NCBI RefSeq assembly: GCF_016234775.1
Contig: NZ_JACRAH010000014.1
Location: 1-64,000, forward strand
DNA from: Aquabacterium sp.
GTDB lineage: Bacteria; Pseudomonadota; Gammaproteobacteria; Burkholderiales; Burkholderiaceae_C
Length of the DNA: 64,000 bases
Direction of reading: 5' to 3'
Every line of letters begins with the position of its first letter. Within the stretch, counting starts at the first letter, position 1. Below the pieces are notes generated by a model. It ran no database searches and was not told where the DNA came from. It saw nothing but the letters and a program-made list of their open reading frames with translations. Of this stretch, positions 52,501 to 58,339 are shown piece after piece. The translations under genes were made by a program, and so were the position numbers.

Positions 52501-54946
52501 GTCGGCAGGTCAGGATGTGGCCGGTGGCATCTACTTCCTGGGCCGTGGCGAGGGGCGCATCACGGCAGGTGGCGCATTGGCGCTGGGTGATGGGCGCAAG
52601 TCAGTGAACAAGACCGTGTCACCATCCGGCGCCTATCTGGGCCTGATGGACGGCCATTGGGCGGTGCAGACCAATGGTGACCTGAATGTGGCCACGACGT
52701 TCAATCCGACGATGATGCCTGAGCCTGCGGCGCGAGTCAATTTGACCAAAGCAGGAGCGAGCAGTTCGATCTCGACGCCAGGCTACTATGCCACCTATGC
52801 AGAGGGCAGCGGCGTGTTGCTGACAAGTCTGCGTGGCCATACACACTGGGCCAGCGCGCCAATTGGCGCAAATGAAACGGTGGGGGCTTTGTTGAGCGAC
52901 TTCACCAGCGTTTCCGCTGAAAAGGTAACCGCTTCGGAGGCGGCCCTCTCCTGGATGAACGTTGCGCCACCGGTCGTGCGCATCACCAGTGTGTCCGGGG
53001 ATGTCAATCTCAGCAACTCGGGCAAGACAACTGATGCCATCCGCATCATGCAATCTCCGCTTGCAGACCTTGCGGTGTATGCAGGTCGAGATCTGAATGT
53101 CAATGCGCGACTGCACTTTGTGGATGGGGGGGAGACCGCACCCAACAGCGTCAGCAACCCCGCCGTTGCCTTGACCAGTACCACGCTAAGTCTGAGCGAT
53201 CTGAAAACGAAGCTGAATCGGGTGTTTGAGAACTCACCTGTAGATGGCGCCGTGCTCTCGCCCTATCCCTCTCTCTACTACCAGAACAACAAGGACCTGA
53301 TCACGATTCATGCCGGGCGTGACGTCACGTTTGGCTCGGAAGCCACCAGCGCGCTGGCGCTGCCTCGGGCAGCCTCCATCACGGCGGGCGAAGACATTAA
53401 CGCGCTCAACTTCCGTGGTCAGCATTTCGGTGCGGATGATGTCACCACGATCCAGGCAGGCGGCAGCATCGGCGGTTATGCGTCTGCGCTCAAGGCTGAG
53501 GTGAGCTTGGCCGGCCCCGGCCTGCTGCGCGTCGAAGCTGGCAAGGACCTGGACCTGGGCATCTCCAAGGGCATTCTGGCTACCGGTTCCGTGCGCAACA
53601 CGGCCCTGCCTGATGCCAGTGCCAAGGTGCTGGTGGCAGCGGGCATGAGCCAGCAGGTGAACCTGCCTCAGGCGGTGACCAACTGGGGTGAGGATGCGGC
53701 TTTCCGTGCCGCGGTGATGGATGCGGTGTCCAGCAAGCTGGAGCTGCCAGCCGGTGCGCAAAGCTGGAGCGAGGTGTCCTGGGCCGAGGTGCAGAACCTG
53801 TTCCAGACCTTGCAGAGCAGCACGCAGGTGGGGGTGCTCAACCAGTACCTGAACCAGCGATTCGTGGCCGCCTACCTGCCCGAACTGGCTGGCAAGGCCG
53901 ATGCTTACTACCGCTCGGCTGAGTACGAGAAGCTCAAGCGCGAAAAAGTCTGGAGCCTGGTGCAGGAAACAGGTGCCAAGGCCGTGGCCATTGCAGCCTC
54001 AACCGATGCCGCTGAAGAAGCCCGTCGAGCGCAACAGCGCGCAGCCTTGTGGGCTGACCTGGCGCGCACCATGGACCTGGCCGGCCTGGGCAACTCTTTT
54101 GAACGTCAGGGCAGCATCGACCTGGCCGCCAGCAAGGTGCACACGCTGGCGCATGGCGACTTCGCCACGGGTGGCCTTGACGTGATGTCCCTGGGCGGTG
54201 GCGTGCTGGCCGGCCTGAATTCGGCAGCCAATCCTGGTGATCCACTGGGCATCATCGTCCGCGATGGCGGCAATCTGCGTGCCTATTCCAAGGGTGACTT
54301 CCTGGTCAATGCTCAGAAGACCATGGTCGTGGGTGCCGGTGATCTGTTGATCTACACCAGTGGCGGGTCGATCGACTCGGGCAAGGGCTCCAACACGGCC
54401 GTGTCGGCCGGTGGTGGTCGCCGCCTGTTTGACACCGACATCAATCAGGTGGTGCTCAAGCCCGCCGTGCCGACCACGGGCAGCGGCATCCAGATTGCCC
54501 GCAATGCGCAGGGCGTGTCCACTGGCTTGATCAAGCTGTTCGCCCCCAACGGTGAAATCCGCGCGCTGGATGCCTATATCAAGGGCGGTGACGGCATTCA
54601 GTTGGCTGGCCCAGTTATTGGTGGGGACAACTTGATCGGAGCCATCGCGGGCGCAGGGCCCGGGCCGTCGGTGTCCGTGTCTGTCAACGTGACCCCTCCC
54701 CCGACAGCGCCGCAGGCCGGTGTTGAAGAGGCAGCCGAAGACAGCAAATCGGAAAAGGAGGCCAAGCAAAGCAACGGCATCCTGACCGTCGAGTTGCTGG
54801 GCCTGGGGGCCGAGGCGCAGGACGATGCCCAGCCTCCTGCAGCCGGCCATGTCACGGAGAACCGCAAGGACACCAAGGACACCAAGGATGCCAAGGATGC
54901 CAAGGATGCCAAGGATGCCAAGGATTGCAAGAAGAACTGCCCTTGA
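43574..54946 (+). CDS. Giant two-partner secretion exoprotein TpsA (filamentous haemagglutinin family)
   Basis: A 3790-residue surface protein. The N-terminus is an extended signal peptide region (MNKHVHRLVFDRRRGMRV, then a hydrophobic core ending near residue 56). The TPS secretion domain follows to ~300, with the conserved ENTNGVIFGSTARVDAG segment. A very long beta-helix of G-x-I/V-x-V-type repeats fills most of the chain. An Ala/Gln-rich helical insertion lies at ~2150-2240, and residues ~3350-3720 resemble the DUF3739 region of Burkholderiales haemagglutinins. The tail is a Lys-Asp tandem repeat ending CKKNCP. I find no other cysteine after the signal peptide. AGGAAA precedes the ATG. 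It probably acts in adhesion or biofilm formation. Confidence 0.95.
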   Translation: MNKHVHRLVFDRRRGMRVPAAEHVRSSGKAAGGQTRAVALACAMLLTAGVADQAEAQNRTLTSVVQRASGVARTNPGSPLPVFSTEKKYTDLNFGSFKDPYKSDDGLTMTIDQIDRLVIINWDSFNIDKGYTVAFKQPTNGTALNHIHDLNPSVIMGKLQANGEIILENTNGVIFGSTARVDAGKLIVTALKVADDTYKAGLRNFGSTKQNRPSFGDDNGNADGVVSVEAGAEIRSLAGGEVMLIAPKVLNEGLIETPKGQTILAAGQKVYLYATTNDAAQRGLLVAADAFTGDAKPEGVGVAENLGKIFAEQGTINMVGAAIRQRGVLTATTAVKGQNGAIFLQAHTTTRDALTKSDEPVRVGAMLGTVELGEGSVTSVLPSTAIVKDPETGKMVEATQADSEDFYRSRIAIEGRDIHVKENAKVMAPSGVVTIRAAEVSSNELDGYREDNGAYRADSSRIVIDANAVIDVSGLRGVSLDATRHQLTGRLFASELSDSPVQRGGVLYRKDFFSDARRAVNVANVKGFYDQIQRSAAELSTSGGVVRIVSNGSLIADPSARINFSGGSTIYKAGSIASSILRRDGRIVRLENAKAGDQYGELLTSSAGTGLKASVQEITVGDNAGAALVAAPYLSLPAKLDGSVVLGEAQRTSGQSMGKYADFFESDLSTNEQNAKLWKRQKSPNLASSPNLYTSLRPLSGWVSVGRQFIGGAEQQILNGIDLVGGGIAGVAAPSNWQDAEAWAQTLSQLGRTATLSAAALNTSGIGRLDLQAQKIRIGTEGAPVNLNLHGTGQLNATGVEVELKGRIRAAGGDVAMNAALGDITIAQGSNIDVSGTLLDDRVGEPDANEAVVVNGGKVVLTAATNIVLDGGIDVSGGAWRDGSGKLSQGTAGTVDMAINTGATANIAPVGRIAGSLSGVKGYDFAKGGTFKIKGVSSLNLSGGNTDPLGVNVSLEGLAEQGFGTMELSSLGHVEIAANAIIKPELKNWVLTPSRVGALTDKGMVSVDKLVAGLRQGVSVSLTAAQVANAKGLALPGLENGANITVGTNAELNVGIGGAINLAAGGHIEVDGKLRARAGQVSAVILGERGGTATDAGNSPDAAGWKPDQLIHLNTNAEIDVSGVVKSYMPDGDNKAIDDARERVVGEVLAGGTVSLGAKGEKGRVRGRVITEEGSKILLKGVKGELDRGRTVNKSTLYAGAGTLNVVSTDGFALLGSVDANATDTSVNGGQLNVSVSREGANDLVQAGTAYTAQSRTVRVINTKEELAAELGLTKDRRTIDQSKLVAGEGVLSSTQMVAAGFDRINLRADDQVVLDKGAQIRRADDEVQLRSVILNTPIVRATDGDAGDHQIRAHHVSLGDRDLAHTENTSYPEAKAANKGLAGEANLDVQAGLIEVHGHTALQGFDASSLRATLSANNNVLAERRDGEIRFVGRTPTTDNKVSSSLESVFSYSGQLDLTAGQVYATTLTKASITGYDGVAAVKDVHDGVDLRIKAPSAGSTSQMPLSALGSMSLTADDIEVDGVLRQPFGEIKLTANNSLTLTDRAEFSVTGAGLLVPVGHTENKKTWKYNTQGSHLDDTKLEAIQQLTGGLPTDKSVTLTGQTVKIASQSALNAQAGGDLLAWEFVKGTGGTTDTLNRPNVFAVLPSYTYDFAPYDTEIMATTQAVGTNLKAGDKVTITSSNGVLAAGSYTLLPARYAILPGAVLVSETKLNTTAALDRGALADDGSWTVSGYKSAVGTRINGGNDARLGLVLEPEATFRKKSEITVTSINSFLDGRIAGDGVTALARPGDAGRVSLWSAANFDWMARFKLQGTSGFLGGQFDLSMGKMAVMADPNEAAAAGYARISLDALNATGADSIVLGGTRSGTAANATVDVKASDVKWVAAKAAPDASAQEQARVAGLNVLQTPGDVLSVATSSVSVDDGMTLASTGRDTQSSRVYKVAGAGAALLVGSVQNTDLQRTLTEKTTKGDLKVGKATLQGATLQLDATGVFDLDSETKLNTGSIGLGAQAIRVGGAAAKDASSTLTLTGKALDAVSQTAQVQLRAYASIDLVDDVTLGARDATTQQARINKLTLDAPMLRGVSSTTDQAGLTAQVLARDITLRNSSGLAADDKAAAGTNKLVMRAEPAKADGRTGGIVFAAQAKSQAQMLELKQALIAAKATKDAANATTTEKALELAQQQAQALSVKLGLSEANKQALVAELVLAQSQDLTTESGKLQAQARATALAQAAGQTLAFVQATLSSKGDVVTRGTGTVTAQGDMTIESARLTASSDANYTVSANGDLVINKRSDARTLDESVGVGGQLTLSGARVAQNGVVDIESGTLKITGKGTAGQTDTVVLGEGSTTSVKGRSHAMSDTWTVATPGGRVDITAEKGDVVLAGLIDASAPALSAKDDGTPQAAGTVTVTAVGNTVKDEFEQGRVRLGEKARINLDAGRAGQTGLGGSLVVDAGQLVKEPGTQGMAADGSALDRLATMVATRNGNAHDAVTVRVRSGDQVLHNTVKAERVVLTADTGSVTVASGGKIDARALAGGVIQLNAGKEVVLQGGSTLQADSTRAGANGGDILLNSLGLVDDTTKVAGRVKIGSKDASTGEISQATITAASADDALDGRVVIRARRDDSATTEAGKLNVDAVYADIQAGQVDVEAVRVYKSDTRTQLVTGDHTATAWGLKSIDSDNSTFLSDENKSALLGAMNLGGMANVHLKSGVEIQTTKDFTFGQDLNLYSDKRPGGEPMYLTVRAGGNVNVNANISDGFATATRAAATPKPPTAPTDIKAGDATSYRFVAGADTTSADTLAHGATAKNLTVAGGKLIRTTAGSIDLVASGNIDLKATGTPTSATVEQASVYVAGRLSSLADGETMPYNYTWGQFTERGGRLTATAGQNITQAAPAQMIGNWFYHGGDSASEVAWWSAFDSFRQGFGSFGGGNIEVAAKGSIRNIGVVAPTSARTLTSAGGSKSLKVLNGGDITVSAGQDVAGGIYFLGRGEGRITAGGALALGDGRKSVNKTVSPSGAYLGLMDGHWAVQTNGDLNVATTFNPTMMPEPAARVNLTKAGASSSISTPGYYATYAEGSGVLLTSLRGHTHWASAPIGANETVGALLSDFTSVSAEKVTASEAALSWMNVAPPVVRITSVSGDVNLSNSGKTTDAIRIMQSPLADLAVYAGRDLNVNARLHFVDGGETAPNSVSNPAVALTSTTLSLSDLKTKLNRVFENSPVDGAVLSPYPSLYYQNNKDLITIHAGRDVTFGSEATSALALPRAASITAGEDINALNFRGQHFGADDVTTIQAGGSIGGYASALKAEVSLAGPGLLRVEAGKDLDLGISKGILATGSVRNTALPDASAKVLVAAGMSQQVNLPQAVTNWGEDAAFRAAVMDAVSSKLELPAGAQSWSEVSWAEVQNLFQTLQSSTQVGVLNQYLNQRFVAAYLPELAGKADAYYRSAEYEKLKREKVWSLVQETGAKAVAIAASTDAAEEARRAQQRAALWADLARTMDLAGLGNSFERQGSIDLAASKVHTLAHGDFATGGLDVMSLGGGVLAGLNSAANPGDPLGIIVRDGGNLRAYSKGDFLVNAQKTMVVGAGDLLIYTSGGSIDSGKGSNTAVSAGGGRRLFDTDINQVVLKPAVPTTGSGIQIARNAQGVSTGLIKLFAPNGEIRALDAYIKGGDGIQLAGPVIGGDNLIGAIAGAGPGPSVSVSVNVTPPPTAPQAGVEEAAEDSKSEKEAKQSNGILTVELLGLGAEAQDDAQPPAAGHVTENRKDTKDTKDAKDAKDAKDAKDCKKNCP
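54866..54928 (+). repeat. Nine-base tandem repeat encoding the Lys-Asp tail of TpsA
   Basis: Two copies of AAGGACACC (54866-54883), four exact copies of AAGGATGCC (54884-54919) and a terminal AAGGATTGC encode KDT/KDA units just before the last cysteine pair. All steps are in frame, so copy-number change would alter tail length without frameshift. Confidence 0.95.
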
Positions 54947-55071
54947 TGCGTGTGACAAATCCGTGACGCTGATGCGTCCTTGGTGTGATCCGAATGGCAC
55001 GACTGCCGTGCCTATCGGAGACACATCCGTTTTTGATAATGCTCTGCTGTCCCGTTTGACGAATGATCCCC

Positions 55072-56775
55072 ATGAAACTCTCGCGTCTGCTCCCCTCGGC
55101 TTTGTTGTTGGCCGCCAGCTGCCTGCCCTTGACGGCGCAGGCTTGGTGGAATGCAGATTTCAAGCAAAGAACCAAGGTCACGCTTAACACGACGGCTCAA
55201 GGCGTTGAGACCAAAAATGCCTTGTCGGGTGCAGTGGTGCCGGTTCGCCTGCATTCAGGCAATTTCGACTTCCTGAGCGCCAAGCCCGATGGCAGCGATC
55301 TGCGCGTGGTGGCCGCCGATGACAAGACGCCGCTGAAGTTCTGGGTTGAGCGCTTTGACGGCACCAACGAACTGGCTGTGCTGTGGGTCCAGGTGCCCAG
55401 CGTGGCGCCTGGTACCGACAAGAATGGCGTGTTCGTGTATGCGGGTAACGAAAAGGCAGCGGCTGAAGCCACTTCCGCCGCCCTCTTTGATGGGGCCATG
55501 GCGGCAGCCGTGACATTCTCGGGTAAGGCAGGCGAGCCCGCGACCGATGCCTCAGGCCAGATCAAGTCGGCGGCTGCGGTAGAGCGCGAGGCCAACGGCC
55601 TGATCGGCTCCGCAGCCAAGCTAAGTGGGCAAGCCATCGCCTTCAGCGGCGAGAAATTGAAGGCCCCTGCGGCCGGTCCTTATAGCGTGAGCCTGTGGCT
55701 CAAGCCCGCCACCTTGGACGGGACGCTGTTCAGCCAGGGACCGCTGTCATTGAAGCTGGTGGGTGGCAAGTTGACTGCCGCGCTGGGTGGCGGGCTTGCC
55801 GCCGGTGGCGAGTTGCCTGCCTACGCTTGGGCTCATGTGGCGGTGACGGTAGGTGCCGGCAAGGTCACCCTGTATGTCAATGGCGCGCAGGCTGCGCAGG
55901 CTGATCTGCCCGCAGATGTCGCGCCCATTGATGGTGTCTTGAATGTGGGTGAAGGCCTGACTGGTCAACTCGATCAGCTTGAAGTGGCGGGCACGGTCCG
56001 GTCTGATGACTGGGTGAAGTTCGCTCATGCGGCACAGAGCGCCGAAGCCAAGCTGGTTCTGGCGGTAACCCAGACGGAAGGCAGCGCCGATGCCGAAGGC
56101 GGTGGCGAAGCCGGCCATTTCGCCATCCTGGTCAATAACCTGACGACGGATGCCTGGGTGGTCATCATCATCCTGGCCATCATGTTTGTCATCGCGGTTT
56201 GGGTGATGTACGACAAGGCCGTACTGGTTGGTCGTGCCGACAAGGACAACAGCAAGTTCCTGGCTGGCTTTAGGGGTGCCAAGGATGTGCTGACGGTGTC
56301 TACCCAGAGCATGAAGCATTCGCAACTGGCGCGCCTGTACGAGGCCGGCTTGCGTGAACTCAAAAAGCGCGACGTGGGTAGTGCAGGGGCGGCACCACTG
56401 TCGGGGGCATCGATTGATGCCGTGAAGGCCGCCATCGATGCCGACCTGATCCGCGAGAGCCACTCGCTCAACAGCAAGATCGTTCTGTTGACCATTGCCA
56501 TTTCGGGCGGCCCGTTCCTGGGTCTGCTGGGTACCGTGGTGGGCGTGATGATCACTTTTGCCGCCATTGCCGCTGCGGGTGACGTGAACGTGAATGCGAT
56601 TGCACCTGGCATTGCGGCAGCACTGCTGGCCACCGTGGCCGGTCTGGGGGTGGCCATTCCCGCGCTGTTTGGCTACAACTATCTGGCCGCCCGCATCAAG
56701 AACATTTCGTCGGACATGAGCATTTTCGTGGACGAGTTCGTTACCCGTGTGGCCGAGAACTACGGTGCGCGTTGA
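55072..56775 (+). CDS. DUF2341-LamG-like-ExbB fusion (MotA/TolQ/ExbB channel protein)
   Basis: A 567-residue fusion. After a signal peptide (ending LTAQA) comes a DUF2341-type domain (WWNADFKQRTKVTLN at ~26-40), then a LamG/concanavalin-like sandwich (~170-300: GPYSVSLWLKPATLDGTLFSQ in part). The first of three membrane helices (WVVIIILAIMFVIAVWVMY, ~362-380) follows. The typical MotA/TolQ/ExbB core has KIVLLTIAISGGPFLGLLGT and IAPGIAAALLATVAGLGVAI. ExbB-type proteins form a proton-driven pentamer with ExbD. A periplasmic head of ~330 residues is unusual and may sense or hold a surface partner. The ATG at 55072 is used, since it starts the signal peptide. Confidence 0.9.
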   Translation: MKLSRLLPSALLLAASCLPLTAQAWWNADFKQRTKVTLNTTAQGVETKNALSGAVVPVRLHSGNFDFLSAKPDGSDLRVVAADDKTPLKFWVERFDGTNELAVLWVQVPSVAPGTDKNGVFVYAGNEKAAAEATSAALFDGAMAAAVTFSGKAGEPATDASGQIKSAAAVEREANGLIGSAAKLSGQAIAFSGEKLKAPAAGPYSVSLWLKPATLDGTLFSQGPLSLKLVGGKLTAALGGGLAAGGELPAYAWAHVAVTVGAGKVTLYVNGAQAAQADLPADVAPIDGVLNVGEGLTGQLDQLEVAGTVRSDDWVKFAHAAQSAEAKLVLAVTQTEGSADAEGGGEAGHFAILVNNLTTDAWVVIIILAIMFVIAVWVMYDKAVLVGRADKDNSKFLAGFRGAKDVLTVSTQSMKHSQLARLYEAGLRELKKRDVGSAGAAPLSGASIDAVKAAIDADLIRESHSLNSKIVLLTIAISGGPFLGLLGTVVGVMITFAAIAAAGDVNVNAIAPGIAAALLATVAGLGVAIPALFGYNYLAARIKNISSDMSIFVDEFVTRVAENYGAR

Positions 56776-56801
56776 TCCTCTTTGCATGACCGGAGCACGA
56801 C

Positions 56802-57209
56802 ATGGCGGGTGATGTCAAAGGCGATCTGCAGGCGTATGACGATATCAACGTCACACCCATGCTGGATCTGGCCTATGTGCTGCTGGTGGTCTTCATCATC
56901 ATGACCACGGCCTCGGTGCAGGGCGTGAAGGTGACACCGCCCTTGACCCAGGCCACCAACAACCTGGCCAAGCCACAGACCAAGGGCATCACCATCACGG
57001 CAGATGGCCAGGTCTTCCTGGATGCTTACCCGGTGAGCCTGGAGCAGTTGCAAACCAACCTGGCGCAATACAAAGCCGCCAATCCGGCTTTGCCGGTGGT
57101 GCTCAAGGCCGATGCAGCGGCGCAGTACGAGAAGGTCATGGAGGTGCTGGAAATCGCCAAGAAGCTCGACATCACTGAAATCGGGCTCGCTACCAAGCGC
57201 CTGCAGTAA
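56802..57209 (+). CDS. ExbD-like biopolymer transporter, copy 1
   Basis: A 135-residue bitopic protein with the proton-coupling motif INVTPMLDLAYVLLVVFIIM: the Asp in MLDLAY matches Asp25 of E. coli ExbD. A periplasmic domain follows (ITITADGQVFLDAYPVSLEQL to LDITEIGLATKRLQ). It lies 26 bases after the ExbB-like gene and 12 before the second ExbD gene. The pair probably forms a heteromeric rod inside the ExbB pentamer. Confidence 0.95.
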   Translation: MAGDVKGDLQAYDDINVTPMLDLAYVLLVVFIIMTTASVQGVKVTPPLTQATNNLAKPQTKGITITADGQVFLDAYPVSLEQLQTNLAQYKAANPALPVVLKADAAAQYEKVMEVLEIAKKLDITEIGLATKRLQ

Positions 57210-57221
57210 AGGAGCGCTGCG

Positions 57222-57623
57222 ATGCAAGTTCAAAGCGAAACCAAACCGTACGATTCGATCAACGTCACGCCCATGCTGGATCTGGCCTATGTGCTGCTGG
57301 TGGTCTTCATCTTGATGACGACCGCATCGGTGCAGGGACTGAGCGTGAGCATGCCCAAGCCGAGCAACAAGCCCAGCACCGAAAAGCATGACCTCAAGAT
57401 CGTGCAGGTGATGTCTGATGGCGCCTTGATGGTCAATGGCGTGCCCGTGAACATCAGCCAGCTTGAAACACAGTTGCTGGACGCCAAGGGGCGTGATCCC
57501 AAGATGAGTGTCGCGATCAAGGGCGACGCTCGTACCCAGTACGCCAAGGTGGTGGAAGTGATCGACTTGTGCAACAAGATCGAAGTGTCCATGGGCCTGG
57601 TCACGGCACGCATCGGGACTTGA
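57222..57623 (+). CDS. ExbD-like biopolymer transporter, copy 2
   Basis: A 133-residue paralogue of the preceding protein with the same membrane motif INVTPMLDLAYVLLVVF and conserved Asp. Its periplasmic domain (KIVQVMSDGALMVNGVPVNI) differs clearly, so the two are likely not interchangeable. AAAGGAG lies upstream of its ATG. The DNA coding for the membrane motif is nearly identical to that in copy 1. Confidence 0.95.
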   Translation: MQVQSETKPYDSINVTPMLDLAYVLLVVFILMTTASVQGLSVSMPKPSNKPSTEKHDLKIVQVMSDGALMVNGVPVNISQLETQLLDAKGRDPKMSVAIKGDARTQYAKVVEVIDLCNKIEVSMGLVTARIGT

Positions 57624-57624
57624 C

Positions 57625-58320
57625 ATGACGGACAACAATCAGGACAAGGACCAGGCCGGTTCATCCACCAGTCCGTGGGTTCCAGCGCTCATTGTCTTGC
57701 TGGTGCTGGTGCTGGGTCTGGCCTATCTGGGCGTGAAGTCCATGGGCACGGGGGGCAGCGGGCCCAAGCGGCAGAACGTGAAGATCGCGGTGCTGCCCGA
57801 TACGCCGCCGCCACCACCTCCACCTCCGAAGGAGGAAAGGAAGCCCGAACCTGAGAAGCAGGAAGACAAGCCGATGCCTCAGGAGGCGCCCAAGCCACAG
57901 GACACCCCACCCGAGCCCGCACCCATCAAGATGGAAGGTGCCGCTGGTGATGGCGAGAGCGCCTTTCAGTCTGGCGGGGTCAGCAGCGACTACAAGGGTG
58001 GCGACCCGAACGGTAACGGCGGTGGCATGCCGGCAAACCGCATGCAGTTTGGGCTTTTTGCCAATCAGTTGAAGCGCCATATCCAGACCGCTTTGGCCAA
58101 GGATAGGGAAATCAAGGGCCGTGAGTATCAGCTCAAGGTTCTGGTATGGCTGGACAAGGATGGCGGCTTTCAGCGTGTGGAACTGGATTCGTCTTCGGGC
58201 GACGCTGAGCTGGATCAGGCGCTGACAAGGGCCTTCAAGCGTTTGCCACCCATCAGCACCGTGCCCGCTGACCTGCCTCAACCGGCATTGCTTCGACTTA
58301 CCAACCGGATGGCCGGTTGA
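57625..58320 (+). CDS. TonB-like energy transducer
   Basis: A 231-residue protein with one N-terminal membrane helix (ALIVLLVLVLGLAYLGV), a Pro-rich periplasmic stretch with eight consecutive prolines (~60-110), and a TonB/TolA-like C-terminal domain (REYQLKVLVWLDKDGGFQRVELDSSSG in part, with LDQALTRAFKRL). It starts one base after the exbD copy 2 stop. With ExbB/ExbD upstream it completes a Ton-type motor; its outer-membrane target may be the porin-like protein encoded next or TpsB/TpsA. Confidence 0.93.
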   Translation: MTDNNQDKDQAGSSTSPWVPALIVLLVLVLGLAYLGVKSMGTGGSGPKRQNVKIAVLPDTPPPPPPPPKEERKPEPEKQEDKPMPQEAPKPQDTPPEPAPIKMEGAAGDGESAFQSGGVSSDYKGGDPNGNGGGMPANRMQFGLFANQLKRHIQTALAKDREIKGREYQLKVLVWLDKDGGFQRVELDSSSGDAELDQALTRAFKRLPPISTVPADLPQPALLRLTNRMAG

Positions 58321-58339
58321 TTCTTTGGATCTTCAGATC

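Noticed and set aside
54866-54928. Nine-base repeats considered as a CRISPR-like array
   Set aside because: Units are directly contiguous without spacers and are in frame with tpsA.
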